Shown here piece after piece: positions 51,798 through 61,562 of a stretch of DNA of 64,000 nucleotides. The stretch is from Thalassotalea_F euphylliae (GTDB lineage Bacteria > Pseudomonadota > Gammaproteobacteria > Enterobacterales > Alteromonadaceae), in assembly GCF_042682785.1 (NCBI RefSeq), contig NZ_JBHUIB010000001.1:806001-870000 (forward strand), in the 5' to 3' direction. The position numbers were made by a program, and so were the translations under genes. Positions within the stretch are counted from its first letter, which is position 1. Every line of letters begins with the position of its first letter. The notes under the pieces were generated by a model. The model saw only the letters and a list, made by a program, of their open reading frames with translations. It had not been told where the DNA came from and did no database searches.

Positions 51798-53753
51798 ATG
51801 CAAACATTTAAGCTAGGGCCATATAGCGTTGAACCAAGCAAAGGAACCATTTCAGCTGACGGTCTAGTGAAAACCATTGAACCTAAAGCAATGGCGGTTT
51901 TATGCCAACTACAAGCTCGATCGGGCCAAGTCGTGAGCCAACAAGAATTATTCGACGCTGTTTGGCCAGATCGCATTTTTTCGCCTAGTTCTCTGCAAAG
52001 AGTCATCGCGATTATCCGAAAAGCCCTAAATGAAACTAGCCAAAGCCCAACGTTTTTATTTACACATCCGAAACTTGGGTATCGGTTAGAAGTACCTGCG
52101 AGTGAAATACCTGATACTGCTAATAGCAATATTTCTCAGAAGCGCCGACTCCAGTTTTTCGTTTGTCTACTAATAGTTCTTGGTGTTCTTTCGGTATTTT
52201 TTCTATCGACATATACATCTCCGCCCGAAGAAACCACCTTTCATAAACTACCTATTACGCATGGTAACACTGCTGAATTTAACGGTAAGCTGTCACCACA
52301 AGGTCACTGGCTGAGCTATCAATCAGATATAGAAGCGAGCCAATTGTTTTTAGTTGATACGGCAGACCTATCATCGACTACCCAAATCCAATTTAACCAC
52401 GCAATCGAAGACTACGTATGGCTAAACAATGGGATTATCGCAATCACCCGTGCCAAAGATGGTTCAACATATATAGAGCAGCTTTCTAACATAGCTAACT
52501 CTGCAAATGCGATTGTCAAAAAGCCTTTCGGACAATGGAGACATATAAAGGCATTGCAGATTGGCGCCGACAATACGTTGTACTTTGTCGGTAAGACATC
52601 AGACTTAATGCACTACATTGCTGAATATGATTTAGTCTCTGATCAATCTCGCTTTTTGCACATTATGGGTGAAACGATTGTCGAAAAATCACTGGCGTAT
52701 ACACCATACGGTATCTATTTCCATTATTTCGATGGAGAAACTAAACACTTTGGCAGAGTATCAATGAATAGCGAGGTGGAAATTCTCGCAGCGAACACAC
52801 CAGACATCAGCAAACTAAGTTGGCTAGATAGCGAGCAAGGACTTTTAGTCAGCGACCAGCTTAACGCCGAGCAATATATTTACAGAAACGATCAACTCCA
52901 ACATTTTAAACTAACAAGTGAAGCTATCGTTCAGCATGTCGATAACTATGGAAGTAGATTAGTCGTCACTCAATCACAGCCAGATTCTGATGTTGTTCAA
53001 TGGCAGCGTATTAAAGGCGTTGACCTTTTTGAAAAGCTAATCAACAGTAAATTTAATGATTATCAAGCGACATCTAATTCGCGCGGCGATGTGGCGTACT
53101 TGTCAACACGAAGTGGCTATCCGCAAGTTTTCTTAAAAACGAAACAAGCGACAAAACTGCTCTTTGAAAATAAGGGAAAAGTCTCCTTTATCCCTCCACT
53201 CCTTTGGTCTGATAACGAAGAAAACATCGCAATAATTATAGATGGTTTGGTCGTCATTATTGACACGCAAACATATAAGCAGAGGCCGTTGCCAAGAATC
53301 ACAAATGCTAAGCAACTCATTCAATGGAAGAAGCATAATTTGACCTATCTAGACCACAACGGCGATGTATTGAATTACAACGTTGAAAGTGGAAATACTG
53401 AGTTTATTGTTAATAAAAATGAGTCTCTCATTGGCGTGGATAATGTAGGTAACCAAATAGGAATCAAAGAGGGTGTTTTGTACTGGGGGACCAGAAAGTT
53501 AGCTCTTACCACACATGAAAGAATTCGCTATGTTTTTGCGTTAGAAGAACATATTGCCGTGCACATTGAGCGATTAGCAGGAAGTAAACTGATATTTCTA
53601 GATGAAATGCTGAATACATTGTTAGAGATAAAATTGGACAGCAATTGCAACAACGTTACTCATGCTGAATATATAGATGGTGACGCGCATTGGTTATGCA
53701 CACAATTTGAAGCTAATGACAGCGATATATACTTATTTGAACAAGCAGGTTAA
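51798..53753 (+). CDS. CadC-like membrane transcriptional regulator
   Basis: 651 residues. The N-terminal OmpR/PhoB-type winged helix (about 1-98: FKLGPYSVEPSKGTISADG, WPDRIFSPSSLQRVIAIIRK) is followed by one transmembrane segment (about 115-137) and a periplasmic region with repeated beta strands like TolB/WD propellers. ToxR/CadC-type proteins bind DNA while anchored in the inner membrane. It probably controls the divergent esterase gene. Confidence 0.87.
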   Translation: MQTFKLGPYSVEPSKGTISADGLVKTIEPKAMAVLCQLQARSGQVVSQQELFDAVWPDRIFSPSSLQRVIAIIRKALNETSQSPTFLFTHPKLGYRLEVPASEIPDTANSNISQKRRLQFFVCLLIVLGVLSVFFLSTYTSPPEETTFHKLPITHGNTAEFNGKLSPQGHWLSYQSDIEASQLFLVDTADLSSTTQIQFNHAIEDYVWLNNGIIAITRAKDGSTYIEQLSNIANSANAIVKKPFGQWRHIKALQIGADNTLYFVGKTSDLMHYIAEYDLVSDQSRFLHIMGETIVEKSLAYTPYGIYFHYFDGETKHFGRVSMNSEVEILAANTPDISKLSWLDSEQGLLVSDQLNAEQYIYRNDQLQHFKLTSEAIVQHVDNYGSRLVVTQSQPDSDVVQWQRIKGVDLFEKLINSKFNDYQATSNSRGDVAYLSTRSGYPQVFLKTKQATKLLFENKGKVSFIPPLLWSDNEENIAIIIDGLVVIIDTQTYKQRPLPRITNAKQLIQWKKHNLTYLDHNGDVLNYNVESGNTEFIVNKNESLIGVDNVGNQIGIKEGVLYWGTRKLALTTHERIRYVFALEEHIAVHIERLAGSKLIFLDEMLNTLLEIKLDSNCNNVTHAEYIDGDAHWLCTQFEANDSDIYLFEQAG

Positions 53754-53798
53754 AAGTAAATCATATCACCGTAATAATATGGTGCTACACGAAAATAA

Positions 53799-54191
53799 TT
53801 AAAGCTGCAGTAAAATCGATTGCTGATCTTTTTTCGTCATTTTGGATACAACCAAATTAAACGAATTATCCACCATGCGCTCAATTTCTCCTTGAGGAAT
53901 TGAGCCATCAAGAATAACGGTATTCCACTGCGCTTTGTTCATGTGGTAACCCGGAATAACTGACGGAAAGATATCTCTGAGCATCACAGCTTCTTCTGGG
54001 TCACATTTTAAGTTCATGCAATAGTGACCCGCCATTTTACCATCTGTGTCTTTTTCTTTGCCTGTGCCTAATGACAGTGTGGCAAACATCTTTCCTTTGA
54101 CTTTAAACACTTTGACGTCTTCGCCAAAGGGGTAATCAAGTGCGGTAACTGGCTTTGCCAGCAAGTACCGTTCAACTTCCGATTGTTCCAT
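53799..54191 (-). CDS. MmcQ/YjbR family protein
   Basis: 130 residues. FGEDVKVFKVKGKMFATLSL and HMNKAQWNTVILDGSIPQGE fit the MmcQ/YjbR (CyaY-like) family, whose members are double-wing DNA-binding-like proteins of unclear role. It starts 3 bases after the stop of the large kinase gene, so it is co-transcribed with it; a functional link is unproven. Confidence 0.85.
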   Translation of the reverse strand: MEQSEVERYLLAKPVTALDYPFGEDVKVFKVKGKMFATLSLGTGKEKDTDGKMAGHYCMNLKCDPEEAVMLRDIFPSVIPGYHMNKAQWNTVILDGSIPQGEIERMVDNSFNLVVSKMTKKDQQSILLQL

Positions 54192-54194
54192 GCG

Positions 54195-57100
54195 TTACTC
54201 CATTTTATCTAGTTCAATCAATGCCGCATCAAAGTCATAATTTTCAAGGTGTTGCTGGACTTTTCTCAATTGCATAAGCCTTTGGCTATCATCAATTTTG
54301 GGTAAGACTTTATCGAGAACATCGACGGCATCGGTATCAAAGTCTTGCAGTAGTTCCTTAATTTCTTGAAGTGCAGCATCCAGCTCATCATCGGAAAGCT
54401 TTTCGATTTCTTCGCTCGATGTCGTCGACGTTTGCGTCGAATCACCCAACCGCTGAATATCGTCAATAACCGCCAGTAAAGCTTTTTCACAGCGGCTTAA
54501 CACACTCTCTATATCTTCTTGTTTATCAAAATCACCTTGTTGAATAGCCTGCGTTATCGCCTCAAGTTCGCCTGATATATGTTGAAGCTCTGTTGCACCG
54601 ATATTGCCGGCATTCCCTTTGAGCGTGTGGGCTAGTCGTGTTGCCGTTGCCCAGTCCTGTTGAACAGTCGCCATTTGGTAAAGCGCTACAAAGTCTCTCT
54701 GGCCATGTTTAAACTTGTGCAGTAGCTTTTGATACAAGGCATGATTTTGATTGCTGGTCATTAAACCAAGATCAGCTTTGATAACATCGAATGGGTAGCC
54801 TTCTTCGGGCTCACCCGACGTTACGCCAACATCAGATTCAGTAGGGTTTTGAGGGGTAATCCATTTCATCATTGTTTTAACCATACTGGCGACATTTATC
54901 GGCTTAGATATATAGTCATTCATTCCTGACTGAATCACTTTTTCTTTGTCACCAGACATGGCATTTGCCGTCATCGCAATAATAGCAATATCTTCATTAA
55001 AGCTGCGAATGTTCTGTGTTGCTTCGTAGCCATCCATCACTGGCATTTGGATATCCATCAATATGCCATCGTACTCATTGTCTTTGGTTTTTTCGACGGC
55101 TTCTAAACCGTTTTCCGCTAAATCTAAGGTAACGCCCATATCACTCAACAAAGCAATGGCGAGTTCTTGATTCAATTCATTGTCTTCAACCAGTAACACA
55201 TGTGCTCCAGCTAGCGCATCTTTGTTAACACGTTCAACGCGAGACTCTGTAGGCGTCAATGCCTTCTCTCCGGTACTCACTTGATACAAGGTTTTTAAGA
55301 CTTCATCAGGCAACAAAGGTTTTAATAAGCAGGCAGAACAACCTAACTTATCGGCAAAAGCTTGAGCGTATTCTTCTGCATATGACGACACCAAAATTTT
55401 AGGAATATCTGCCTCAAGCAACTCACTTTCTAACGTTTTATTTGCCATGACAGTTTGGTGGTCAAGCCAATACACTGTGTCATCAGAGAGCACGTGTTGA
55501 TCATTGATTGACGAAACATTTGTTACGCCAGCGTGCTGCAATAGTCGACTAGATAGACTTGAAGCAGCATTGTTGTCGTCAGCGATAACAACTTTTGTAT
55601 TCGCGACATATCGACACAAAGGTTTGATATCTTGTTGATACTTTTTCGCGGTTCTTTCATCAATTCCACAAGTGATTGTAAAGAAAAATTCGCTTCCTTT
55701 GCCCGCTTCACTGGTAAACCCTATGTCCCCTTGCATCAATTCTGCTAGCTTTTGGCTGATGGTTAACCCTAGACCTGTTCCACCATATTTTCGCGTTGTA
55801 GAACTATCCGCTTGGGTAAAAGACGTAAACAGCTTACTTTGTTGTTCAGGTGTCATTCCTATGCCGGAGTCTTTAATGGCAAATTTCAACACCGCTTGCT
55901 TTCCACTGACACTTTCAACTGACACTCGAATAGCCACTTCCCCTTTTTCAGTGAACTTAACAGCGTTGCCAGCTAAGTTAAGTAGCACTTGCCCTAAACG
56001 CAGTGGGTCGCCGACTAAAAACATGGGTACCTGCTCATCAAATTCGATAGCAAAATCTAGGCTTTTCTCTTGCGTTTTTAATGCAACAACATTGGCCAAA
56101 TTATCAAACACTTGCTCTAAGCTAAACGGAATAGACTCTATGTCTAATTTACCCGCTTCAATTTTAGAGAAGTCGAGTATGTCATTAATTATCCCCAGTA
56201 ATGACTTAGCTGCACGTTGCACTTTAGTCACATAGCCTTTGGGCTTGGCGTCTAACTCCGATTGCAGCGCTAAATGGCTCATCCCCAAAATAGCATTCAT
56301 TGGCGTACGGATTTCGTGGCTCATATTTGCTAAAAAATCGGACTTCGCCTTGTTTGCAGAATCAGCCAACTCTTTTGCCGCTGTTAGTTGATCATTCAGC
56401 GCCTTGAGTTCTGAGACATCATATGCCCAGAACAAAAGTGCAGGTTTATCTTTATAAGTGGTAGGGAAGTAGTTAGTTAATCCTGTGAAATGACTACCAT
56501 CTGCTTTGATAAAGTCGACTTCCTGATTATTGACTTGACCATCTTGTTTTAAACCAAGCAAAATCTTTTGGCGCAGTTCAATATCGTTATAGATGTTAGC
56601 TACATCGAAATCTTTAATGCGCTCTTTATCTAATTTGAATAGCTCTAAGGCCGTTTTATTTGTAAATACTGCACGCTCATTTTGCACAATAGCAACCGCA
56701 ATAGGCGCTGAATTAAGCATACTGAACAACTGATTTTCACGCTGTTTTACTTGTTCCTCTGCAGCTTTTGTGCGAGCAACTTGCGCTTTTAACTTTCTAT
56801 TCCAAAAAACAAAACCGACAAACAATAAGGCCACAAAAACGCCAACCTGTTTCACCAAGGTATAGTCAGTGGTATCTATCGTGATTTGCGGACTCCACTT
56901 GGTCACAATGGCATTTTTTTGGTCTAGCGGAATAGCTGCAAGCGCCTTATTAATAATGTGATGCAGCTCCGGCTCACTTTTAAGTGAATAGAAAGCAGGC
57001 TGAACTTTCATATCTAAACGGCCAACAATGTTCAGTGTCGCATATGCATTCGTATAAATGAGGTAGTTTAGGACATGCATGGTATCAATCACGGCATCAT

Positions 57101-59465
57101 ACTCGCCAGTCAGCACTCCCTCGATACCCTGAAGGGTATTATCTACCAATTGCCAATCGACTTGCGGGTAATTGGTTTGCAATCTTTGTGTTTGTGAGGC
57201 CCCATTGACGGCTGCCACTTTCTTACCTGCAAGTTCGTTGGCATTACGGAGAAAGCGTCGTTCTCCTTTCATAACAACGGCAAGCGGACTATCAATGAAG
57301 GGTTCTGACGCAATATAGTCTATGTTTACACTAGGATTGCCCACTGCGGCAGAGACCATGGTGGCATCACGGTTTTCGATAGCGACCATTGATTCTTGCC
57401 AGTTATCGACGGGCAATGGCTGAATATCTATTCCCGTTAAGTCTTCAACCAACTGCATGTAGTCAGCAACGATACCAATGTATTCACCATGCTGATCAAA
57501 TGCTTCATAGGGTAAGGCATTAGGGTCGACAGCAATGCTAATGACAGGGTTGTTAGCAACCCACTCTTGCTCTTTGTCACTTAAGTTAAGTAATTGCCCC
57601 GACAAACTCAGCAATTTATATGCGCTTGAAATACGCTCCTGTTCAAAAGGCGACAACGCTTTAAACACATTAAGTTTAGGAATAAAGGCGTGATTTACCT
57701 GTTCAACGGTATCGGCTGGAAAATAAAGAACAACTTGGCCAACTAACAAGTCACTGTTGTTATCGGTATATATCGCAGGCTTGGAAAGCTTAATAAGACC
57801 ACTTTTATCCAATACATTCGCTTCAACAAATCGACGTTTATGCCACCGTAAACTCAATTTGGGCGTGATCGTGCTATCGTCAAATATCTCGACCGCCATA
57901 ATGTCTTTACCTGGCCCAAACTTATTCAATATTGTGTGTAAAGTTCGGTAATCGTCGTTGAGAATGTAATAGCCACTGATGGCAGCAACTAAATTTGCAC
58001 GTTGGATATGGTGAGAAAAGTTACTATCCATGTATAGCGTCAACAGGTCTTTGTACTCCTGCGTCTGTTTGAATGCCGACAATGCGGCATCAAAACGTTC
58101 CTGCAGTTGTTTATTTTTAAACGCTACTGTGTATTCAACGGTTTCTTTAAACAGCGGATGAAACGTGAAATCTTCGGCACTTAAATCCGTAAAGCCGCCA
58201 TGTTTGATGACCCAGCGCAGAATGTTTTCGTCGGAGATAATGACCTGGGTTTCGCCTGAAAAAAATGACTGATAGGCATCATCTTGAACAACATATTCTC
58301 GATAGTTAGGATTGACTGACGCGACACGTCCGCCGAAGTCATTTTCAAGTGCTTGGTTAGCGCCCGCAAACGTGGATATCGAGTATTGATTCAAGTCTTC
58401 ATAACTATCTAGCTCAATATTGTCGGTTCGACGTGACATAGCGACATTACTGTAAGTCGCTATACTTTGGCTATAGAAGTTATCAACTCCGCCCAAGTTT
58501 GCCACGCCAGCAGAGAAATCAAGATCATCACGGCTATCTAAAATAGTTTGGCCTACTGTCGTAGGCACTTGCTCAATGTCGCCAATTCGATAGCCCATAG
58601 AGGCAAATACTCGCTTGGTAACTTCATACTCAATCCCTATCTCAGAAGACTGGTCATACATAAAAGGTGGGCGAGCAAAACCAAAGGCTCCATGCAATCT
58701 TCCTCGGTAAGGGTTGTCTGCTAGCCACTTTCTTGTTATTTCATTTTTTTCATCCCAAGTAAGTGCCTTAAGCGCTTTGTCTATCTTCCTTGCAAGCTCT
58801 GGCTTTCCCTTGCTCACAGCAAATCGATATTGGTAATTCTCGCGACCCGGCATCAAACCAATGTCGACTAAATTGTTCAGGCGTAGCTGCTTACTCATAT
58901 ACATTGCAGAGACTGCGTTGCCAATAAATGCATCAGCTTCTCCACTGGCAACAGCCTTCAATGCATTTCGTTGGCTAGAATACGTTTTCACTTCCGTACC
59001 TGGATGGTTAGCCTTCATCCAGGATTCAATTTCCTGGTAGGCAACAACGGCCACCGTTTTATATACCGCTTCGATAGGAGCGATATCGTTAGCTAACTCT
59101 TTTCGCGTAATAACATGCTCAACACTCGCGATATAAGGAATGGTGTAATTGACGATATTTTGGTATTGCTGCTGCTTTATCGCGACAGGTACGATATGAA
59201 CACTGTTATTCCTGACGCCTTCGATCACCTCTTGAGCAGACAGTTCTGATTCAATCGTAAATGTTAGGCCTGTTTTGACGCTGATGAGTGTCAGGTAATC
59301 ATGAGTCACACCATCGTACTCACCCTGTTCATTGATGAAGGAATAGGGATAATGACTTATGTTTGGCGCTACTATAATCGGCTTGACAGTTTGCTCCGCC
59401 CTAGACGGATCAGGCCAGAGCACAACAAAAAGCAAAGCCACTATGAGTAAAGCGGTATTACGCAT
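54195..59465 (-). CDS. Hybrid sensor kinase with three solute-binding modules
   Basis: 1756 residues. After a signal peptide, three SBP_bac_3-type modules follow: about 30-245, 250-480 and 645-870, the last two separated by a region of no clear family. A transmembrane segment near 880-895, a PAS domain (about 920-1030), HisKA (SFLANMSHEIRTPMNA, His1050), HATPase with GGTGLGLTISQ, a degenerate receiver-like segment (about 1300-1405, VIADDNNAAS but no LMDxxMP), an intact receiver (LLVEDNELNQ, Asp1471 in ILMDIQMP) and an HPt domain (LAHTLKGNAGN, His1613) complete it. It resembles BvgS/EvgS but has one extra sensor module and tandem receivers. Confidence 0.92.
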   Translation of the reverse strand: MRNTALLIVALLFVVLWPDPSRAEQTVKPIIVAPNISHYPYSFINEQGEYDGVTHDYLTLISVKTGLTFTIESELSAQEVIEGVRNNSVHIVPVAIKQQQYQNIVNYTIPYIASVEHVITRKELANDIAPIEAVYKTVAVVAYQEIESWMKANHPGTEVKTYSSQRNALKAVASGEADAFIGNAVSAMYMSKQLRLNNLVDIGLMPGRENYQYRFAVSKGKPELARKIDKALKALTWDEKNEITRKWLADNPYRGRLHGAFGFARPPFMYDQSSEIGIEYEVTKRVFASMGYRIGDIEQVPTTVGQTILDSRDDLDFSAGVANLGGVDNFYSQSIATYSNVAMSRRTDNIELDSYEDLNQYSISTFAGANQALENDFGGRVASVNPNYREYVVQDDAYQSFFSGETQVIISDENILRWVIKHGGFTDLSAEDFTFHPLFKETVEYTVAFKNKQLQERFDAALSAFKQTQEYKDLLTLYMDSNFSHHIQRANLVAAISGYYILNDDYRTLHTILNKFGPGKDIMAVEIFDDSTITPKLSLRWHKRRFVEANVLDKSGLIKLSKPAIYTDNNSDLLVGQVVLYFPADTVEQVNHAFIPKLNVFKALSPFEQERISSAYKLLSLSGQLLNLSDKEQEWVANNPVISIAVDPNALPYEAFDQHGEYIGIVADYMQLVEDLTGIDIQPLPVDNWQESMVAIENRDATMVSAAVGNPSVNIDYIASEPFIDSPLAVVMKGERRFLRNANELAGKKVAAVNGASQTQRLQTNYPQVDWQLVDNTLQGIEGVLTGEYDAVIDTMHVLNYLIYTNAYATLNIVGRLDMKVQPAFYSLKSEPELHHIINKALAAIPLDQKNAIVTKWSPQITIDTTDYTLVKQVGVFVALLFVGFVFWNRKLKAQVARTKAAEEQVKQRENQLFSMLNSAPIAVAIVQNERAVFTNKTALELFKLDKERIKDFDVANIYNDIELRQKILLGLKQDGQVNNQEVDFIKADGSHFTGLTNYFPTTYKDKPALLFWAYDVSELKALNDQLTAAKELADSANKAKSDFLANMSHEIRTPMNAILGMSHLALQSELDAKPKGYVTKVQRAAKSLLGIINDILDFSKIEAGKLDIESIPFSLEQVFDNLANVVALKTQEKSLDFAIEFDEQVPMFLVGDPLRLGQVLLNLAGNAVKFTEKGEVAIRVSVESVSGKQAVLKFAIKDSGIGMTPEQQSKLFTSFTQADSSTTRKYGGTGLGLTISQKLAELMQGDIGFTSEAGKGSEFFFTITCGIDERTAKKYQQDIKPLCRYVANTKVVIADDNNAASSLSSRLLQHAGVTNVSSINDQHVLSDDTVYWLDHQTVMANKTLESELLEADIPKILVSSYAEEYAQAFADKLGCSACLLKPLLPDEVLKTLYQVSTGEKALTPTESRVERVNKDALAGAHVLLVEDNELNQELAIALLSDMGVTLDLAENGLEAVEKTKDNEYDGILMDIQMPVMDGYEATQNIRSFNEDIAIIAMTANAMSGDKEKVIQSGMNDYISKPINVASMVKTMMKWITPQNPTESDVGVTSGEPEEGYPFDVIKADLGLMTSNQNHALYQKLLHKFKHGQRDFVALYQMATVQQDWATATRLAHTLKGNAGNIGATELQHISGELEAITQAIQQGDFDKQEDIESVLSRCEKALLAVIDDIQRLGDSTQTSTTSSEEIEKLSDDELDAALQEIKELLQDFDTDAVDVLDKVLPKIDDSQRLMQLRKVQQHLENYDFDAALIELDKME

Positions 59466-59932
59466 GCCTTACCTGCTGATTTTTTTAATAAAGTTTATTG
59501 GTATAGCGTAAAGAATAGACATATTCCCGGCGAGTTGCTACGCCTTTTATTCATTCCACCGGCTTGGTCTGCAGCAAGCCCTCCGTCAAGACACAACTTC
59601 ATGTCATTGTATGTCGAGACATAACGCTTTATGTCATCAACACATAGCAAGGAATTCCCTGGTTTCTTATCACTATTAGATATCCTTTTTATTTCAATAA
59701 AATATCAGCGAATTGCGTACTGAATCGCTCCTGCAACTGACATAAAACACAGTCGTTGTTACATCCTGACATTTCTACGACATCAATCGTACAACTTTAT
59801 TTGATAAAAAATGCACTAGCACATGGAAGTGTTTATGTGGCGTTGTGGGCGGCTAGTTTATTTTGCCAAATAGCTAAGCCATCGAAGTACCGCAAAGGTA
59901 ACTAAGGAATATCATGAGTTAAGGAGAAGAAA
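59466..59932. other. Intergenic region between kinase and DUF3718 genes
   Basis: 467 bases without a credible gene. It contains TATGTC-GA-GACATA (59612-59625) inside a tract of repeated ATGTCAT/ATGTC motifs (59602-59640), which could be operator sites for a regulator of the divergent kinase gene. No terminator was found. Confidence 0.45.
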
Positions 59933-60316
59933 ATGAAAATTGCCGTACTAATTGCCGTAGGTTTGACCTGCGTATACTCGACCAACGCGCTTGCGAGTCA
60001 GTATAAGTTTGTCGCCATGGATAGCTCTCATGAGACAAAGCTTTGCATACATGCAGGCGCCAACCAAGCCAAGAAAATGAAGGTTACGCTCCGTCGTATG
60101 GGTATCCATGAGCGTAAAGCCAATATAAACTCAATTCGTTGTAATGACGTGTCACCGGCCAAATTCGCACATGAATTTGGTGCAAATGAGACGTTTAATT
60201 ATTTGAACAAATTGAGTTTTGGTAAAAACAAAGTGAAATCATCTGTCACTATCAAAGATGTCGCCCAAAACCAGCCTAAGCCAGCCAAAGTGGTTTATGT
60301 TTCAGCTGGCAGATAG
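59933..60316 (+). CDS. DUF3718 domain exported protein
   Basis: 127 residues with a signal peptide (to NALA). FVAMDSSHETKLCIHAGANQ and INSIRCNDVSPAKFAHEFGA are typical of DUF3718, a small family of Alteromonadales with two conserved Cys residues. The function is not known. Strong AAGGAGA ribosome site. Confidence 0.82.
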   Translation: MKIAVLIAVGLTCVYSTNALASQYKFVAMDSSHETKLCIHAGANQAKKMKVTLRRMGIHERKANINSIRCNDVSPAKFAHEFGANETFNYLNKLSFGKNKVKSSVTIKDVAQNQPKPAKVVYVSAGR

Positions 60317-60382
60317 TAGATATCGCTTTTAACTTGGCACCCGTATACACTGACGACAATCTCTAGCTACTGTAAACCACTT

Positions 60383-60802
60383 ATGCGTGTTTTTTCTCTA
60401 CTGTTGGCAAGCGTTTTGTCTTTATCTGTTGTCGGGTGTCAGTCAACTGTCCCCAAACAACCTAGGCTCGCCGACAACCTGAACATTGAAAATCTTGGCA
60501 GCCTGAAAATGCGCTGGCCAAACACTATTAAAAAGCAAAGTATGTTGGTGGAAACGTTGCTTGCAGAGCTAAAGTTAACGGAAAGCCGAACCATTGACGT
60601 TAGGCAGCACCATCACTCGTCAACCGACACCACTATCGAAGCCCTCAACACTAACGTGCTTGATGACAGTATTAAACAGGTTTACTACCGCGTTCGATTT
60701 ACTAAGCAAACTAATGGATATTGGCAACCATTTATTGCAGAACAAGCATTTCAATGCCGCCGAAACAACAGTGACACATTTGCTGCGCGCTACTGTCCAT
60801 AG
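60383..60802 (+). CDS. Small lipoprotein, unknown function
   Basis: 139 residues with a lipobox (LSVVGC) after a hydrophobic signal, so attached to a membrane. The rest is unrecognised; it has RQHHHSSTD and two Cys residues near the end (FQCRRNN, RYCP). It starts 35 bases before the second 2OG oxygenase gene and may share its transcript. Confidence 0.65.
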   Translation: MRVFSLLLASVLSLSVVGCQSTVPKQPRLADNLNIENLGSLKMRWPNTIKKQSMLVETLLAELKLTESRTIDVRQHHHSSTDTTIEALNTNVLDDSIKQVYYRVRFTKQTNGYWQPFIAEQAFQCRRNNSDTFAARYCP

Positions 60803-60837
60803 AACCAGATAAACATAACGATAATAAGAAAAATTTT

Positions 60838-61542
60838 ATGCACCATTTCATCGCCGAATTTAAACACGCTTTCGCACCAGATTTTTGTCAGCAACTGATC
60901 TCAAAATTTGAGACAGACCCACACAAAACACAGGGCCGAATTGGCTCAGGTGTCGATACCACCAAAAAAAACAGTATCGATATTCATCTCTCAACATTAA
61001 GTGACTGGCAACAAGAGCACCAACAGATACAGCAGACCATCCAGCAAGCCTTAATACAATACATTAAGGCCTATCCACATATGTTAGTTGGCGCCATTTC
61101 ACCGGCCATTGCTGACCCTGTAACCGGACAAGCCACGCCATTAACACCTGAACATATTCAAGCGATGCCGGAACAACAGCTTAGCAATATCATTAGTAGT
61201 GTCTTTGAGCTCGACGCCATCAATATGCAGAAATACGAGGCGAGCAAAGGTAACTTTAATCACTGGCACAGTGAGCATTATCCGCACCCGACCGATACAA
61301 GTCAGAAAAGTCTGCGTCGTGTATTGTTATGGTTGGTATACCTCAATGATATTGACCAAGGTGGTGAAACCGAGTTTTTATATCAGCAAGCACGTATCAA
61401 ACCTGCTACCGGCAGCCTAGTATTATCTCCCTGTGGATTTACCCACACGCACCGCGGCGTAACACCGATCGAAAAAGACAAATATGTTTTAGCCAGTTGG
61501 GTGATGTTCAAGCCGGCTCAGCAACTTTACGGTTCTAACTAG
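60838..61542 (+). CDS. 2OG-Fe(II) oxygenase, paralogue of 153-854
   Basis: 234 residues. Same HSE iron-ligand motif (His144, Glu146 in NHWHSEHYP), GFTHTHRG and DKYVLASW with the 2-oxoglutarate-binding basic residue (Lys215). The paralogue at the other end of the window shares TTKK, DPVT, YLND and GGET blocks. It lies between a lipoprotein gene and the S1/P1 nuclease gene on the same strand. The substrate is unknown. Confidence 0.86.
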   Translation: MHHFIAEFKHAFAPDFCQQLISKFETDPHKTQGRIGSGVDTTKKNSIDIHLSTLSDWQQEHQQIQQTIQQALIQYIKAYPHMLVGAISPAIADPVTGQATPLTPEHIQAMPEQQLSNIISSVFELDAINMQKYEASKGNFNHWHSEHYPHPTDTSQKSLRRVLLWLVYLNDIDQGGETEFLYQQARIKPATGSLVLSPCGFTHTHRGVTPIEKDKYVLASWVMFKPAQQLYGSN

Positions 61543-61562
61543 AAATTCGATAGGTCAACATT

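Noticed and set aside
59602..59640. ATGTC repeats as a CRISPR or tandem repeat
   Set aside because: Only three or four short irregular copies, compatible with a regulator site.
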